Shown here piece by piece: positions 1 to 10,042 of a stretch of DNA of 64,000 nucleotides; the first letter of the stretch is position 1, and every line of letters begins with the position of its first letter. The translations under genes were made by a program, and so were the position numbers. Source of the DNA: an uncultured Clostridium sp. (GTDB lineage Bacteria; Bacillota; Clostridia; Clostridiales; Clostridiaceae); the NCBI RefSeq assembly GCF_947039605.1, contig NZ_CAMQZG010000009.1:1-64000 (forward strand), in the 5' to 3' direction. Under the pieces are notes generated by a model. The model did no database searches. It was given only the letters and a program-made list of their open reading frames with translations, and was not told where the DNA came from.

Positions 1-18
1 AATCGAAAAACAAAAAAA

Positions 19-50
19 AGGACATCGACATTGTAGTTTGTCGACGTCCT
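19..50 (-). terminator. Intrinsic terminator after recN
   Basis: An 11-bp stem (19-29 with 40-50, one G-U pair as RNA) closes a 10-base loop just after the recN stop codon. On the minus strand it is followed by a run of eight T. It ends the nusB-to-recN gene group. Confidence 0.9.
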
Positions 51-58
51 GAGAATTA

Positions 59-1768
59 CTAATTAGTAATTCTATCTTTTATTTCTATTTTTTTATATTC
101 AGTTAAAGTAACCATCTCTCTCGCATTTGCGATTGTGCTTTCAGTTAATTTAACTCCACCTAACATTTTTGCTATTTCTATTATTTTTTTCTCTGTATCA
201 ACCTTAGTCACTCTAGAGAATGTCTTATCATCTTTTATATCTTTAGATACAAAATAGTGATTATCTGACATACTCGCAATTTGTGGTAAATGACTTATAC
301 AAAAAACTTGATGTTTTAATGATATCTCATACATTTTTTCTGCAACACTTTGTGCAATTTGACCACTAATCCCTGTATCAATTTCATCAAAAACAACCGT
401 AGGTATATTATCTTTATCGATAAATACAGTCTTCATAGCTAACATTATTCTTGATAGCTCTCCACCAGAAACTATTTTTTCCATAGGTTTTATTGGTTGA
501 CCTGGGTTAGTTGATATCAAGAACTGTACCTTATCTTTCCCAAGTTCATTAAATTCAGAAGTTAATGTTACACTAACCTCAAATATACATTTTCCAAGAC
601 CTATATATGCAAACTCTGCTTTAACACTATCTCTTAATAATATTGCTGCCTGACTTCGTATCTTATGAACTTCCATAGCTACTTTATCTAATTTAATAAT
701 TTGAAGTTTTCTTTTTTCTTTTAGTTCTTCAATTATTTTTTCACAATCAAGCATTTCTGATAATTGAACTTCTAACTCTCTTGCATAGTTTAAAACAGCT
801 TCCTCCGATTCACCATATTTTCTTTCAATAGCTGCAATCTGATATAATCTACTATTAATTTCATCAAGTTCTGCATCATTGTAATTAATATTTGAATTTT
901 CATCTGATATTTCTCTAGCAAGCTCCTCAAGTTCATAGTAAAGACTATTTATTCTTGAGTTTATCTCTTCAATTTTTTTTGAATGAATTTCTACACTTGC
1001 AAGTTCTTTATTTATATCAGACATACACTCTATTATAGATTGTCCATTTAAAGCATCACCATCTAATTTTCCATATGAACTTGAAAGTACTCTTCCTATC
1101 TTTTCCGAGTTTGATAAAATATTAAATCTTTCTCTTAACTCTTCTTCTTCTCCAACCTTTAGCTCTGCACTTTTAATCTCTTTAAGTTGAAACTCTAGAT
1201 AATCTATAAGTTTTTCATTCTTACCTTCTTTACTTAACTCAGAAATTTTTTTATTAATAGCTTTAAGATTTTCATATTCTAGTTGATATTTCTTTAGTTT
1301 TTTATTAAAGCTTTCATCACAAAATGAATCTAAGTAATATATATGCATTTCTTTATTAAGTAAGTTTTGATTATTATGTTGACCATGTATATCTACAAGT
1401 CTACTAGTTACTCTTCTAATATCGCTTAATATTAAAGATTTACCATTTACCTTACTTATATTTTTCCCATTGTTAGAACTTTCCCTAGATATAATTAGAA
1501 CATCATCAAATTTTATTTCTAATTGCTCTAGTACCTCTTTTAGCTTTAAGTTATTATCTATCGAAAAAACACCTTCAACAAATGTTTTATCTGCTCCTAT
1601 TCTTATAAGGTCCTTATTGAATTTACTTCCTAGGACATAATTTATAGAATCTATTAATATAGACTTTCCTGCTCCTGTTTCACCTGATAATATATTAAAT
1701 CCTTCTTTAAAATCTAGGCTAATTTTCTCTATAAGAGCAAAATTCTCTATTGATATTTGCAGAAGCAT
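59..1768 (-). CDS. recN: DNA repair protein RecN
   Basis: RecN is an SMC-like ATPase that acts at double-strand breaks early in recombinational repair. The 569-residue protein has a Walker A motif GETGAGKS at residues 29-36, a long coiled-coil middle (about 150-370), an ABC signature beginning VSGGELSR near residue 433, and a Walker B segment VVFDEIDTG near 458-466. This is the full family length and layout. The ATG start has a GGGGG Shine-Dalgarno seven bases upstream. It is the last gene of the group and lies 19 bases after argR. In Bacillus and many Clostridia recN also follows argR, with spoIVB and spo0A next, which would lie beyond the left edge. Confidence 0.97.
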   Translation of the reverse strand: MLLQISIENFALIEKISLDFKEGFNILSGETGAGKSILIDSINYVLGSKFNKDLIRIGADKTFVEGVFSIDNNLKLKEVLEQLEIKFDDVLIISRESSNNGKNISKVNGKSLILSDIRRVTSRLVDIHGQHNNQNLLNKEMHIYYLDSFCDESFNKKLKKYQLEYENLKAINKKISELSKEGKNEKLIDYLEFQLKEIKSAELKVGEEEELRERFNILSNSEKIGRVLSSSYGKLDGDALNGQSIIECMSDINKELASVEIHSKKIEEINSRINSLYYELEELAREISDENSNINYNDAELDEINSRLYQIAAIERKYGESEEAVLNYARELEVQLSEMLDCEKIIEELKEKRKLQIIKLDKVAMEVHKIRSQAAILLRDSVKAEFAYIGLGKCIFEVSVTLTSEFNELGKDKVQFLISTNPGQPIKPMEKIVSGGELSRIMLAMKTVFIDKDNIPTVVFDEIDTGISGQIAQSVAEKMYEISLKHQVFCISHLPQIASMSDNHYFVSKDIKDDKTFSRVTKVDTEKKIIEIAKMLGGVKLTESTIANAREMVTLTEYKKIEIKDRITN

Positions 1769-1787
1769 GTTACACCCCCAAAATATT

Positions 1788-2237
1788 TTAATCTATCATT
1801 TTTTTTATATTTTTAACAAGTTCTTCTGACTTATCATTATCTCTTAATAAGATAAATATTGTATTATCCCCTGCTATTGTACCTGCAACTTCTCCTAGTG
1901 ATAAACTATCAATAGCTTCAGCTGCAGCGCTAGCAGACCCTGCTAATGTTTTAACTACAACTATATTATTTATAGACTCTACACTATCAACGGTATTCTT
2001 TAAAATATTTGTAAGTTTATCTACAATATCATTAGTTTCATTCTTTATTATAGAATATTTATATTTCCCCCTTGAATCTTGGGTTTTTATAAGTTTCAAT
2101 GACTTTATATCTCTTGATACCGTTGCTTGTGTAACATCAAATCCTGAATCTTTCAGTTCATCTGCAAGGTCTTCTTGAGTTTCTATTACTTTTTGATTTA
2201 TTATTTCAATTATTTTAGAATGCCTTTTTGATTTCAT
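1788..2237 (-). CDS. argR: Arginine repressor ArgR
   Basis: This is the hexameric arginine-responsive repressor/activator of arginine metabolism. The 149-residue protein has an N-terminal winged helix (residues 1-70, with recognition region [10 protein letters not shown]) and a C-terminal oligomerisation and arginine-binding domain containing the typical [10 protein letters not shown] segment near residues 118-128. Its ATG follows the nadK stop codon by one base, and its Shine-Dalgarno AAGGGG lies inside the last codons of nadK, so translation is probably coupled. Several Firmicutes carry more than one ArgR paralogue, and no arginine genes are nearby. The family is clear; the targets are not visible here. 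Confidence 0.95.
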   Translation of the reverse strand: MKSKRHSKIIEIINQKVIETQEDLADELKDSGFDVTQATVSRDIKSLKLIKTQDSRGKYKYSIIKNETNDIVDKLTNILKNTVDSVESINNIVVVKTLAGSASAAAEAIDSLSLGEVAGTIAGDNTIFILLRDNDKSEELVKNIKKMID

Positions 2238-2238
2238 A

Positions 2239-3084
2239 CTATAACCCCTTTACTTTTTGTTCTCTACAAAATATTTTTTTTCTTAAAATTTCAAAATATT
2301 TTTTTTCTTTAAAAGATATAACTTTAAACGTAGTATGGGCTTTTTGAATCTTTATTTCATCATTACTTTTAAGTTTTATAGACTTTTGTCCATCAATTGT
2401 CAAATATATTTCCTCTTCAATTGCTGGTAGTATAATTATTTCACTATTTCCACTTACAATAAGAGGTCTTGTATTAAGATTATGTGAGCATATAGGCACT
2501 ATTGATATCAAATCTAAATCTGGACTTATCAGTGGTCCTCCAGCTGATAATGAATACGCTGTAGATCCAACTGGTGTTGAAACTATTATTCCATCTCCAT
2601 TAAATGAGGTATACCTCTCTTTATTAACAAACACATCATATTCTGTCATTCTTGAAAGAGTTCCTCTTGCAATCACAACATCATTTAAAGCTCTATTAGC
2701 GTCAAACTCTTTTCCATTTATTAATGTTTTTATCATAATTCTTTCTTCTATACTATAATTATAATCACTTATATTTTGCAAAGCTATATCTATTTCTGCA
2801 AGTTCAATACTTGATATAAAACCAAGCGTCCCTATATTTATTCCTAAAATAGGACATTTTATAATGTGAGCATAATTTCTAGCCGTACCAAGTAATGTAC
2901 CATCGCCACCTAAAACCATCAATATATCCATATCTCTCAATGAATCTTCTTCTACACCTTCAAGATGTCCCATAACAATAATCTCATTTGGTTTCAAGTA
3001 TTTGTTGGTTTTTTCAATAATTAATTTTTCAATTTCACCTGTTTGGTCTTTTGTTTTATTGATTAAAATTCCAACTTTTTTCAT
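2239..3084 (-). CDS. nadK: NAD kinase
   Basis: NAD kinase phosphorylates NAD to NADP in the cytoplasm. The 281-residue protein carries the family signature [11 protein letters not shown] near residues 59-69 and the glycine-rich [22 protein letters not shown] segment near 160-182, which forms the NAD site. Length is normal for bacterial enzymes. It lies between tlyA and argR with short gaps (18 and 1 bases). The same placement is common in Clostridia, whereas Bacillus lacks nadK here. Start ATG has GGGAGAG upstream. Confidence 0.96.
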   Translation of the reverse strand: MKKVGILINKTKDQTGEIEKLIIEKTNKYLKPNEIIVMGHLEGVEEDSLRDMDILMVLGGDGTLLGTARNYAHIIKCPILGINIGTLGFISSIELAEIDIALQNISDYNYSIEERIMIKTLINGKEFDANRALNDVVIARGTLSRMTEYDVFVNKERYTSFNGDGIIVSTPVGSTAYSLSAGGPLISPDLDLISIVPICSHNLNTRPLIVSGNSEIIILPAIEEEIYLTIDGQKSIKLKSNDEIKIQKAHTTFKVISFKEKKYFEILRKKIFCREQKVKGL

Positions 3085-3102
3085 AATACTCTCTCCCTTT
3101 AC

Positions 3103-3912
3103 TTATAAATCTATATGTGATGCATTTACAATGTTATCAATTATAGTAAAATCAAAATCTTCTTGTTTTTCATTTACTTTTTTAAGATAAATAAGATATT
3201 CTCTATTTCCCTCTGGTCCTTTAATAGGAGAAAAATCTATATTTAATATTTTTAAATTATGGTCAAGTGCATAATTTACTATCTTCTCTATAACTTCTTT
3301 ATGAGTTGCAGGGTCTCTTACAACACCCTTTTTACCAACTTTCTCTCTACCTGCTTCAAATTGTGGCTTAATAAGTGCCATAATTTCTCCATCTTCTTTT
3401 AAAAGACTTACAACAGCTGGCATTATTGTTTTAAGTGATATAAATGATACATCTATTGATGCAAAATCACAAGCATCTGGAACTTGTTCTTTAGTTGCAT
3501 ATCTTACATTTGTTCTCTCTAAACAAACAACTCTCTCATCAACTCTAAGCTTCCATGCAAACTGTCCATATCCAACATCTATAGCATAAACTCTTTGTGC
3601 TCCATTTTGCAGCATACAATCTGTAAAACCACCTGTTGACGCTCCTATATCCATACACATTGTATCTTTAAGGTTTATTCCAAATTCTTTTATTGCTTTT
3701 TCTAGTTTATATCCACCTCTACTTACATAAGGCATCTTTGACCCCTTATATACTATATTAGCTTCTATATCTACTTTATCTCCTGCTTTATCAAATCTTC
3801 TATCATCAATAAAGATTTCTCCTGCCATTATGCTTCTTTTTGCCTGCTCTCTTGATTCAAATAATCCCTTTTCTACTAAAAGAACATCTAATCTTTCTTT
3901 TTTCTTCGCCAT
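3103..3912 (-). CDS. tlyA: TlyA-family rRNA (cytidine-2'-O)-methyltransferase
   Basis: This is a TlyA/YqxC-type RNA methyltransferase, a family that 2'-O-methylates cytidines of 16S and 23S rRNA in mycobacteria. The 269-residue protein has an N-terminal S4 RNA-binding domain (RLDVLLVEKGLFESREQAK, residues about 7-65) followed by an FtsJ-like Rossmann methyltransferase domain with a SAM-binding motif DIGASTGGFTD near residues 89-99. Start ATG is preceded by AAAGGAG. Genes with this architecture sit between dxs and argR/recN in most spore formers. The exact rRNA target in this organism is not known from sequence. Confidence 0.93.
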   Translation of the reverse strand: MAKKKERLDVLLVEKGLFESREQAKRSIMAGEIFIDDRRFDKAGDKVDIEANIVYKGSKMPYVSRGGYKLEKAIKEFGINLKDTMCMDIGASTGGFTDCMLQNGAQRVYAIDVGYGQFAWKLRVDERVVCLERTNVRYATKEQVPDACDFASIDVSFISLKTIMPAVVSLLKEDGEIMALIKPQFEAGREKVGKKGVVRDPATHKEVIEKIVNYALDHNLKILNIDFSPIKGPEGNREYLIYLKKVNEKQEDFDFTIIDNIVNASHIDL

Positions 3913-3988
3913 ATCATTTTCTCCTTTAACTTTTGATTAAAAGATCTGTTAAAATATCTATAATTAATCCATTCCCTTTTATTAATAT

Positions 3989-5854
3989 CTATTTTAGTAG
4001 TTCTAAAATTTTATCTTTTATACTAGCTGGGTCTAAATTATTTTCTTTATATAACATATCTACTTTTCCATGTACTATAAATTTATCATCATAGCCTATG
4101 CATTCAATTCTTCTTGTGTAATTTTTATTATTAAGATAAGATATTATACCCTCTCCCATTCCACCTCTTAATACACCATCTTCAATTACTAAGATGTCCA
4201 TTCCTCTTTCATTTAAAGAATCTATTAGTTTTGTATCTATAGGTTTAATGAATGTAGAATTTATAATTTCTATACTTTCATTATTGTCAATATGGTTCAC
4301 AGCTATACTAGCATGTTGCAACATTTTCCCACTAGCTATTATTGCAAGTTTTTCACCTTCTTTTATTGTTTCCCATTTTCCTAAATTAATTTCACTTAAA
4401 GGCTTAAAATCTAAATCTTCATAATCGGTCCCTCTAGGGTATCTTATAGCAACAGGTTTATTAAAATCAACTGCCCATTTTAAAATACCTTCGACTTCTT
4501 CAATCATTTTTGGTGCAAGTATAGTCATATTAGGAATAATTCCTAAAAATGATACATCAAACATCCCTTGATGAGTTTCTCCATCTTCTCCAACTATCCC
4601 TGCTCTATCAATAGCAAAAACTACTGGCAGTTTCTGAATACATACATCATGTATAACTTGATCATATGCTCTTTGAAGAAATGTTGAGTATACTGCAAAG
4701 ACAGGTTTTAATCCTGAAAGTGCCATCCCTGCTGCCATTGTTGTTGCATGCTGTTCTGCAATTCCAACATCAAAGAATCTATCTTTGTACTCTTTAGAAA
4801 AGCTTTTAAGCCCGGTTCCATCTGGCATAGCTGCTGTTATAGCCACTACATCTTTATCTTCTTTTGCAATCTTAATCATTGCATCTCCAAATGCATTTGA
4901 ATAATTTTGCTTAGTCTTTGATACTTTTAGCATTTCTCCACTTGAATAATCAAAAGGACCTACTCCATGAAACTTATTCGGATTTTCTTCTGCAAAATTA
5001 TATCCTTTTCCTTTTTGTGTTATTGCATGAATAACTACTGGTCCATCTATCTCTTTTGCAGTTTCTATTACCTCATTTAATTCTTTTAAGTCATGTCCAT
5101 CTATTGGTCCAAAATATTTAAGTCCCATATCTTCAAATATCATACTAGGAATAACTAATTGTTTTATACTCCCCTTAATTTTCCCAAGTGAGTGTGCAAT
5201 ATTTTTTCCTACATGACTAGAACTTAATGTAGCATTAATTTCTGCCTTTAATTTATTATAACCTCTATCTGCTCTAATTTTATTAAGATGGGCAGATAGG
5301 CCACCAACATTCTGCGAAATAGACATTTGGTTATCATTTAAAATAACAATCATCTTTGTTTTATTATACCCTATATCATTTAATGCTTCTAAAGCCATTC
5401 CCCCTGTTAAAGCTCCATCACCAATTACTGCTATTACATTAGAATCTTCTTTTCTAATATCTCTTGCTCTTGCCATCCCAATAGCTGCTGATATAGATGT
5501 ACTGCTATGACCTGTATCAAAAAAATCATATTTGCTCTCTATTCTTTTTGGAAATCCACTTAGCCCATTATATTGTCTTAGTGTAGAAAAATCATCTTTT
5601 CTATCTGTTATTAGCTTATGAACATAACTTTGATGTCCCACATCCCATATAACTTTATCATTATCAAAATTAAAGTTTTTGAAAAGTGCTAATGTTACTT
5701 CTACAACACCTAAATTTGAAGCTAAATGTCCTCCTGTCTTTGATATATTATTAATTAAAAATTCTCTTATTTCTTGTGCTAGAATTTCTAATTCTTTTTC
5801 CTTTAAATCTTTTATTTTGTATTTCCCCTTAGAATTGTTTAATATCTCTATCAT
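3989..5854 (-). CDS. dxs: 1-deoxy-D-xylulose-5-phosphate synthase
   Basis: DXS is the first enzyme of the MEP isoprenoid pathway, condensing pyruvate and glyceraldehyde-3-phosphate using thiamine diphosphate. The 621-residue protein has the N-terminal [10 protein letters not shown] segment (about residue 71), the thiamine diphosphate motif [16 protein letters not shown] (about 145-160), the transketolase-like middle domain with [15 protein letters not shown], and a C-terminal transketolase domain. Length is normal. It follows ispA by 22 bases, so two isoprenoid genes are adjacent. The start is supported by conserved N-terminal length; the nearest Shine-Dalgarno (AAAGGA) is rather far upstream. 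Confidence 0.97.
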   Translation of the reverse strand: MIEILNNSKGKYKIKDLKEKELEILAQEIREFLINNISKTGGHLASNLGVVEVTLALFKNFNFDNDKVIWDVGHQSYVHKLITDRKDDFSTLRQYNGLSGFPKRIESKYDFFDTGHSSTSISAAIGMARARDIRKEDSNVIAVIGDGALTGGMALEALNDIGYNKTKMIVILNDNQMSISQNVGGLSAHLNKIRADRGYNKLKAEINATLSSSHVGKNIAHSLGKIKGSIKQLVIPSMIFEDMGLKYFGPIDGHDLKELNEVIETAKEIDGPVVIHAITQKGKGYNFAEENPNKFHGVGPFDYSSGEMLKVSKTKQNYSNAFGDAMIKIAKEDKDVVAITAAMPDGTGLKSFSKEYKDRFFDVGIAEQHATTMAAGMALSGLKPVFAVYSTFLQRAYDQVIHDVCIQKLPVVFAIDRAGIVGEDGETHQGMFDVSFLGIIPNMTILAPKMIEEVEGILKWAVDFNKPVAIRYPRGTDYEDLDFKPLSEINLGKWETIKEGEKLAIIASGKMLQHASIAVNHIDNNESIEIINSTFIKPIDTKLIDSLNERGMDILVIEDGVLRGGMGEGIISYLNNKNYTRRIECIGYDDKFIVHGKVDMLYKENNLDPASIKDKILELLK

Positions 5855-5876
5855 TTAAATATCAAATCCTTTTCAA

Positions 5877-6752
5877 CTAATTTTTTCTCTTAAGTAATAT
5901 CAAAGTTAATTCCTTTAGCATTTCAATATTTCCCTCTATACTGTTTAACAATTCTATACATTCATTCGTTAACTGCTCACATAACATTTGACATTTCTCT
6001 AATCCATATAAAGATATATAATTAGTTTTTTCATTTTCAATATCACTGTTTGCTGTTTTACCTAAAATTTCTGTCGTTTGTGTAACATCTAAAATATCAT
6101 CTTTTATTTGAAAAGCAAGCCCTAGTTTTTCTCCAAATAAAGATAATTTTTTTATATCGCTATCATTAGTTCCAGCCATTATAGCACCAGCTAAAATGGA
6201 AGCCTTTATTAGTGCCCCAGTTTTATTTTTATGCATATAATTTAGTTCTTCTAAAGTTAATTTACTACCTTTGCCCTCAGACTGTATATCTACAACCTGA
6301 CCACCTATCATACCATCTGCACCAGCTGCATTTGATATAACCTTTGAAGCTCTTATAGCATTTTTTCCATACTCTAATGAGTAATCAAAAAGTATATTCA
6401 TAGCTTCGTTTAAAAGAGCATCTCCTGCAAGTATTGCAAGAGCTTCTCCAAAAACAACATGACTCGTTGGTTTTCCTCTTCTTAATACATCATCATCCAT
6501 TGCAGGAAGATCATCATGTATTAAAGAATATGTATGGATCATCTCCATAGCTATAGCAAGAGGCATTACATCCTCGATACTATCTTTGTATATTCCATAA
6601 GTAAGCACTGTTAAAATTGGTCTTACTCTTTTCCCACCAATTTCAACACTATATGCCATAGCTTTATATACATCCTTGTTATAGCTACCTTTATCCTCAA
6701 AGTACTTTTTTAGACTCAAATCAATTTTATCTTTAAGGTTTATTAAACTCAT
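5877..6752 (-). CDS. ispA: Polyprenyl (farnesyl/geranyl) diphosphate synthase
   Basis: This is a trans-prenyltransferase of the farnesyl diphosphate synthase family. Both aspartate-rich motifs are present: DDLPAMDDD at about residues 79-87 with the downstream RRGKPTSH, and DDILD near 217. Length (291 residues) matches bacterial IspA. It shares one base with xseB (TAATG junction), so the two are translationally coupled. It feeds C15 units to undecaprenyl diphosphate synthesis for the cell wall and to quinone/prenyl products. Chain length is inferred from family and context. Confidence 0.95.
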   Translation of the reverse strand: MSLINLKDKIDLSLKKYFEDKGSYNKDVYKAMAYSVEIGGKRVRPILTVLTYGIYKDSIEDVMPLAIAMEMIHTYSLIHDDLPAMDDDVLRRGKPTSHVVFGEALAILAGDALLNEAMNILFDYSLEYGKNAIRASKVISNAAGADGMIGGQVVDIQSEGKGSKLTLEELNYMHKNKTGALIKASILAGAIMAGTNDSDIKKLSLFGEKLGLAFQIKDDILDVTQTTEILGKTANSDIENEKTNYISLYGLEKCQMLCEQLTNECIELLNSIEGNIEMLKELTLILLKRKN

Positions 6753-6970
6753 TACTCTTCTCCTCCAAAATTTTGTTCTGCTCCATTATTTACTATTTTA
6801 ATTTTTCCTTCGACAGAATTCAACTTCTTGTAGAGTTTATTTAAAAGTTTTACGCCTTCTTCATAATTTTTGATTGATTCATCAAGAGAAAGTTCCCCTC
6901 TCTCCATACCATTTATAATTTCTTCTAACTTTTCATAAGTTTCTTCATAACTATCTGCTTTTCTCGCCAT
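6752..6970 (-). CDS. xseB: Exodeoxyribonuclease VII small subunit
   Basis: This is the small subunit of exonuclease VII, which degrades single-stranded DNA together with XseA. The 72-residue, mostly helical protein has the family pattern YEKLEEIINGMERGELSLDES. I start it at ATG 6970, not at the in-frame GTG three codons upstream, because GAGGTG lies six bases before this ATG and the family begins here. It sits 11 bases after xseA and overlaps ispA by one base. Confidence 0.94.
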   Translation of the reverse strand: MARKADSYEETYEKLEEIINGMERGELSLDESIKNYEEGVKLLNKLYKKLNSVEGKIKIVNNGAEQNFGGEE

Positions 6971-6981
6971 AGAATTCACCT

Positions 6982-8181
6982 CTATTTTAAAATTTCAAAT
7001 AATCCCCTTGCTTCGCCATCAGTCATTTTTATATTAATCTTCTCGGTATCAGTAAGTTCTTTTATAGTATTTAATACTTTTCCATCCTCATTGCTTATAA
7101 TAGAAAACCCTCTATCTAAAACATTAAGCGGATTCATACTAGTTAATACCTTATTGCATGTAATTATTTTATTTTTTTCTACATCTATTTTAGATGTGAT
7201 TAGTCTATTTAAATCCTTGCTAAAGTTATTTAACTTTTCTGATTCTCGCTCAAGAACCTTACTTGGGTGATTATTTTCTAATATTTTTCCTATATGTGCA
7301 AGATTTATATTTTCTCTCTCTATGATTCTTACCAAATCTCTATTTAAAATACTCTCTAAACTTTTAATCTTTCTTTTTTCATCGTCTATAATAGGCACAC
7401 TTATTTCTGCTGCTGCAGATGGTGTTGCCGCTCTTAGATCACTTGCAAAATCACAAATTGTAAAATCTGTTTCATGACCAACTGCTGATATTACAGGAAT
7501 CTTACTATTAAATATTTCATAAGCAAGTTCTTTATCATTAAAAGCCCAAAGTTCTTCAATAGACCCACCACCTCGACCTATTATTATCGTATCAATATTA
7601 CTTTTTCGATTAAAATATTGAATACCATCAATAAGCGTATCAGCTGCTCCTATCCCCTGAACCTTTGCTGGATATATAATAACATCTACATTGGGATTTC
7701 TCCTCTTTATAACCTGTATTATGTCTCTCACAGCTGCTCCTGTTGGTGATGTTATGACACCTATCCTCTTTGGAAATTTTGAAATAGCTCTTTTATACGC
7801 ACTCTCAAAAATCCCTTCTCTTTCTAGTTCCTTTTTCATTTTCTCAAACTTTTCAAAAAGTTCACCAATTCCAAGACTAGAGATTTCTCTACAATAAAGC
7901 TGGTAACTTCCTTCTTTTATGTATACTGAAAGTCTTGCCTTAGCACTTACTTCCATACCATTTTCCAGCAAAAAATTTAAATTAACCGCGTCACTTTTGA
8001 ACATAACGCAGTTAATTTTACTTTCTCCATCTTTTAATGAAAAATATATATGTCCACTTGAATGAAACTTTAAGTTTGATACTTCACCTTTTACAGAAAG
8101 ATTATTCATAATAAAATCATTGTCAATTATTCTTTTCAAATAATTACTTGCTTCTGTAACTGTTAAAGTCTTTAATTTCAT
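6982..8181 (-). CDS. xseA: Exodeoxyribonuclease VII large subunit
   Basis: This is the catalytic subunit of exonuclease VII. The 399-residue protein has an N-terminal OB fold (residues about 5-100, including GEVSNLKFHSSGHIYFSLKD), the catalytic domain with GVITSPTGAAVRDI (about 141-154) and GRGGGSIEELWAFND (about 202-216), the segment SAVGHETDFTICDFASDLRAATPSAAAE, and a C-terminal helical region. Its start codon follows the folD stop directly, with the Shine-Dalgarno GAGGGA lying within the end of folD. Confidence 0.96.
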   Translation of the reverse strand: MKLKTLTVTEASNYLKRIIDNDFIMNNLSVKGEVSNLKFHSSGHIYFSLKDGESKINCVMFKSDAVNLNFLLENGMEVSAKARLSVYIKEGSYQLYCREISSLGIGELFEKFEKMKKELEREGIFESAYKRAISKFPKRIGVITSPTGAAVRDIIQVIKRRNPNVDVIIYPAKVQGIGAADTLIDGIQYFNRKSNIDTIIIGRGGGSIEELWAFNDKELAYEIFNSKIPVISAVGHETDFTICDFASDLRAATPSAAAEISVPIIDDEKRKIKSLESILNRDLVRIIERENINLAHIGKILENNHPSKVLERESEKLNNFSKDLNRLITSKIDVEKNKIITCNKVLTSMNPLNVLDRGFSIISNEDGKVLNTIKELTDTEKINIKMTDGEARGLFEILK

Positions 8182-9018
8182 TTACTTCATTCCCTCACAA
8201 AGATTTTTAAATAATAACGTTGTAGTTAGAGCTCCCACTCCACCTGGAACAGGTGTTATTAAACTTGCCTTATCCTTTACCTCATCAAAGTTAACATCTC
8301 CAGTTATTTTACCTTCAAATTTAGTTGTTCCAACATCTATTACAATTGCATTTTCACTAATAAATGAACTATCCACAAAATTAGGTTTTCCAATAGCTGC
8401 TATAACTATATCAGCACCTTTTGTAACAGTTTTTAAATTTTTAGTTCTTGAATGACATATTGTAACTGTCGCATTTTCATTTAAAAACATTTGAACAAGA
8501 GGTTTACCAACTATATTACTTCTTCCTATTATTGCTACATTCGCACCTTCTAAATCAATATTATAACTTTTAAGTAATGTTATAACACTATAAGGAGTGC
8601 AAGGTTTATAACTTTTTTCACCCTTATAAAATCTACCTACTGTTCTTTCTGATAAACAGTCTATATCTTTACTCGGATTTATTAAATTTGTTATTTCAGA
8701 TTCATTGATATGTTTAGGAAGAGGTAAAAGCAATATTATTCCATTTACCTCTTCATTAACATTTAACTCTTCTATTAAAATTTTTAGTTCTCTCTTATCT
8801 ATATCATTAGAAAGTCTTATTTTTTCAAACTTAACTCCTAAATCATTAGCCATCTTTTCTTGGAAGTTCTGATAATAAATAGAACCTCCATCTTCTCCTA
8901 CTAATATAGATGCTATTTTAGGAAGAGATTTTTTTTCTTCTTTTAACCCATTTATAAATACCCTTATATCTGATTTTATGTCTTCAGATATTTTCTTACC
9001 ATTGATTATTGCCCCCAT
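8182..9018 (-). CDS. folD: Bifunctional methylene-THF dehydrogenase / methenyl-THF cyclohydrolase FolD
   Basis: FolD interconverts 5,10-methylene-, methenyl- and 10-formyl-tetrahydrofolate, supplying one-carbon units for purine and formyl-Met-tRNA synthesis. The 278-residue protein shows the conserved SIYYQNFQEKMANDLGV tyrosine region, the LLPLPKHINE segment, the Rossmann motif GRSNIVGKPLVQM near residues 164-176, and the C-terminal TPVPGGVGALTTTLL. It lies between nusB and xseA as in Bacillus. A separate cyclodeaminase-family protein near 46.5 kb could overlap with its cyclohydrolase activity. Confidence 0.96.
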   Translation of the reverse strand: MGAIINGKKISEDIKSDIRVFINGLKEEKKSLPKIASILVGEDGGSIYYQNFQEKMANDLGVKFEKIRLSNDIDKRELKILIEELNVNEEVNGIILLLPLPKHINESEITNLINPSKDIDCLSERTVGRFYKGEKSYKPCTPYSVITLLKSYNIDLEGANVAIIGRSNIVGKPLVQMFLNENATVTICHSRTKNLKTVTKGADIVIAAIGKPNFVDSSFISENAIVIDVGTTKFEGKITGDVNFDEVKDKASLITPVPGGVGALTTTLLFKNLCEGMK

Positions 9019-9041
9019 AAACTCAAACCCTACCTTTAAAA

Positions 9042-9458
9042 TTAATTCATTGATTTTTTATAAATCTTGTCTAATAATCCATTTATAAATGCAACAGATT
9101 TTTCATCTGAGAATTGTTTGCAAATTTCTATTGCTTCATTAATAGCAACTTTTGCTGGAATATCATCCTCTTTGTAAAATAACATTTCATATACTGCTAT
9201 TCTAGCGATTGAAAGATTTACTTTAGAAAGTCTTCCAATTCTCCATTCTACTAAGTTTTCTGATATTTTTTCATCTATTGTCTCTTGCTCTCTCATTATT
9301 CCTATTAAACATGATTTTATGTATGTTAAATCTATTCCTTTTTTGTCTATTTCTTCATTTTCCATAAATGAGTCAAATGTTTCACCAGCACTTTCCTTAG
9401 TGATTGCCATTTGATAAACTAATTGCATTAAATACTCTCTTGATTTTTTTCTATTCAT
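9042..9458 (-). CDS. nusB: Transcription antitermination factor NusB
   Basis: NusB binds boxA RNA with NusE (S10) in antitermination complexes on rRNA operons. The all-helical 138-residue protein begins NRKKSREYLMQLVYQM and ends with the conserved AVAINEAIEICKQFSDEKSVAFINGLLDKI pattern. It is the first gene of the group leading to recN. Start ATG has AGGAGG upstream. It is separated from the asp23-like gene by a hairpin at 9543-9566. Confidence 0.96.
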   Translation of the reverse strand: MNRKKSREYLMQLVYQMAITKESAGETFDSFMENEEIDKKGIDLTYIKSCLIGIMREQETIDEKISENLVEWRIGRLSKVNLSIARIAVYEMLFYKEDDIPAKVAINEAIEICKQFSDEKSVAFINGLLDKIYKKSMN

Positions 9459-9542
9459 AATTCTCCTCCTAGGTTTTCAGTTACTTTTAAACTACATCTT
9501 AGTTAGTTATATATTATCTTGCCCTATTTTGTCAACAAGCAA

Positions 9543-9566
9543 ACACCCTCTGTAATCAGAGGGTGT
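9543..9566 (-). terminator. Hairpin terminator after the Asp23-family gene
   Basis: A perfect 10-bp GC-rich stem (9543-9552 with 9557-9566, loop TAAT) lies just after the Asp23-family stop codon. The minus-strand tail TTTGCTTGTTG is only moderately T-rich, so read-through into nusB is possible. Confidence 0.75.
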
Positions 9567-9569
9567 CTT

Positions 9570-9953
9570 TTATTTCTCTTTAATTTCTTTCGGTTCTTCA
9601 TTCTTAGAAATAACTATATTCTGAACTACTACGTTAACTAGCTTAACACTAAGACCTGTTATTGCTTCAACAGTTCTTTTGATATTTTCTTGAACTTCAC
9701 TAATTACGCCCGGAATATTTATTCCATATTTTACCGCAACAGCTATTTCAATTACAGCAGCATCTGTATCCATGTTAACCTTAACAGCTTTTCCAAGATG
9801 CTTTTTGCTTTTTATCTTATGTGCTAGTCCTTTTGTATCTACTTCAACTATACCATCTATTTCAGAAGCAGCAATAGCTGATATAACGCCTATTACCTCG
9901 TCAGAAATCTTAACTATTCCTAGGTTAGTATTCTCTTTATTCATTTGATCCAT
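9570..9953 (-). CDS. Asp23/Gls24 family (DUF322) envelope stress protein
   Basis: This is an Asp23/YqhY-type protein, a family associated with the envelope and with lipid metabolism. In Bacillus, YqhY lies between accC and nusB and affects acetyl-CoA carboxylase regulation. The 127-residue protein has the family core GIVKISDEVIGVISAIAASEIDGI followed by IEIAVAVKYGINIPGVISEVQENIKRTVE. I start it at ATG 9953, with AGGAGG ten bases upstream, and reject the longer 138-residue start at 9986. It follows spoIIIAH, as in Bacillus, but accB and accC are absent between them. Confidence 0.9.
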   Translation of the reverse strand: MDQMNKENTNLGIVKISDEVIGVISAIAASEIDGIVEVDTKGLAHKIKSKKHLGKAVKVNMDTDAAVIEIAVAVKYGINIPGVISEVQENIKRTVEAITGLSVKLVNVVVQNIVISKNEEPKEIKEK

Positions 9954-10042
9954 AAAAGTGAACCCTCCTACTTTAGTTTTAACCACTAAAACTTGTTAAT
10001 TATAGCTACATTATATCAAATATGCTATTACAATACAATTAA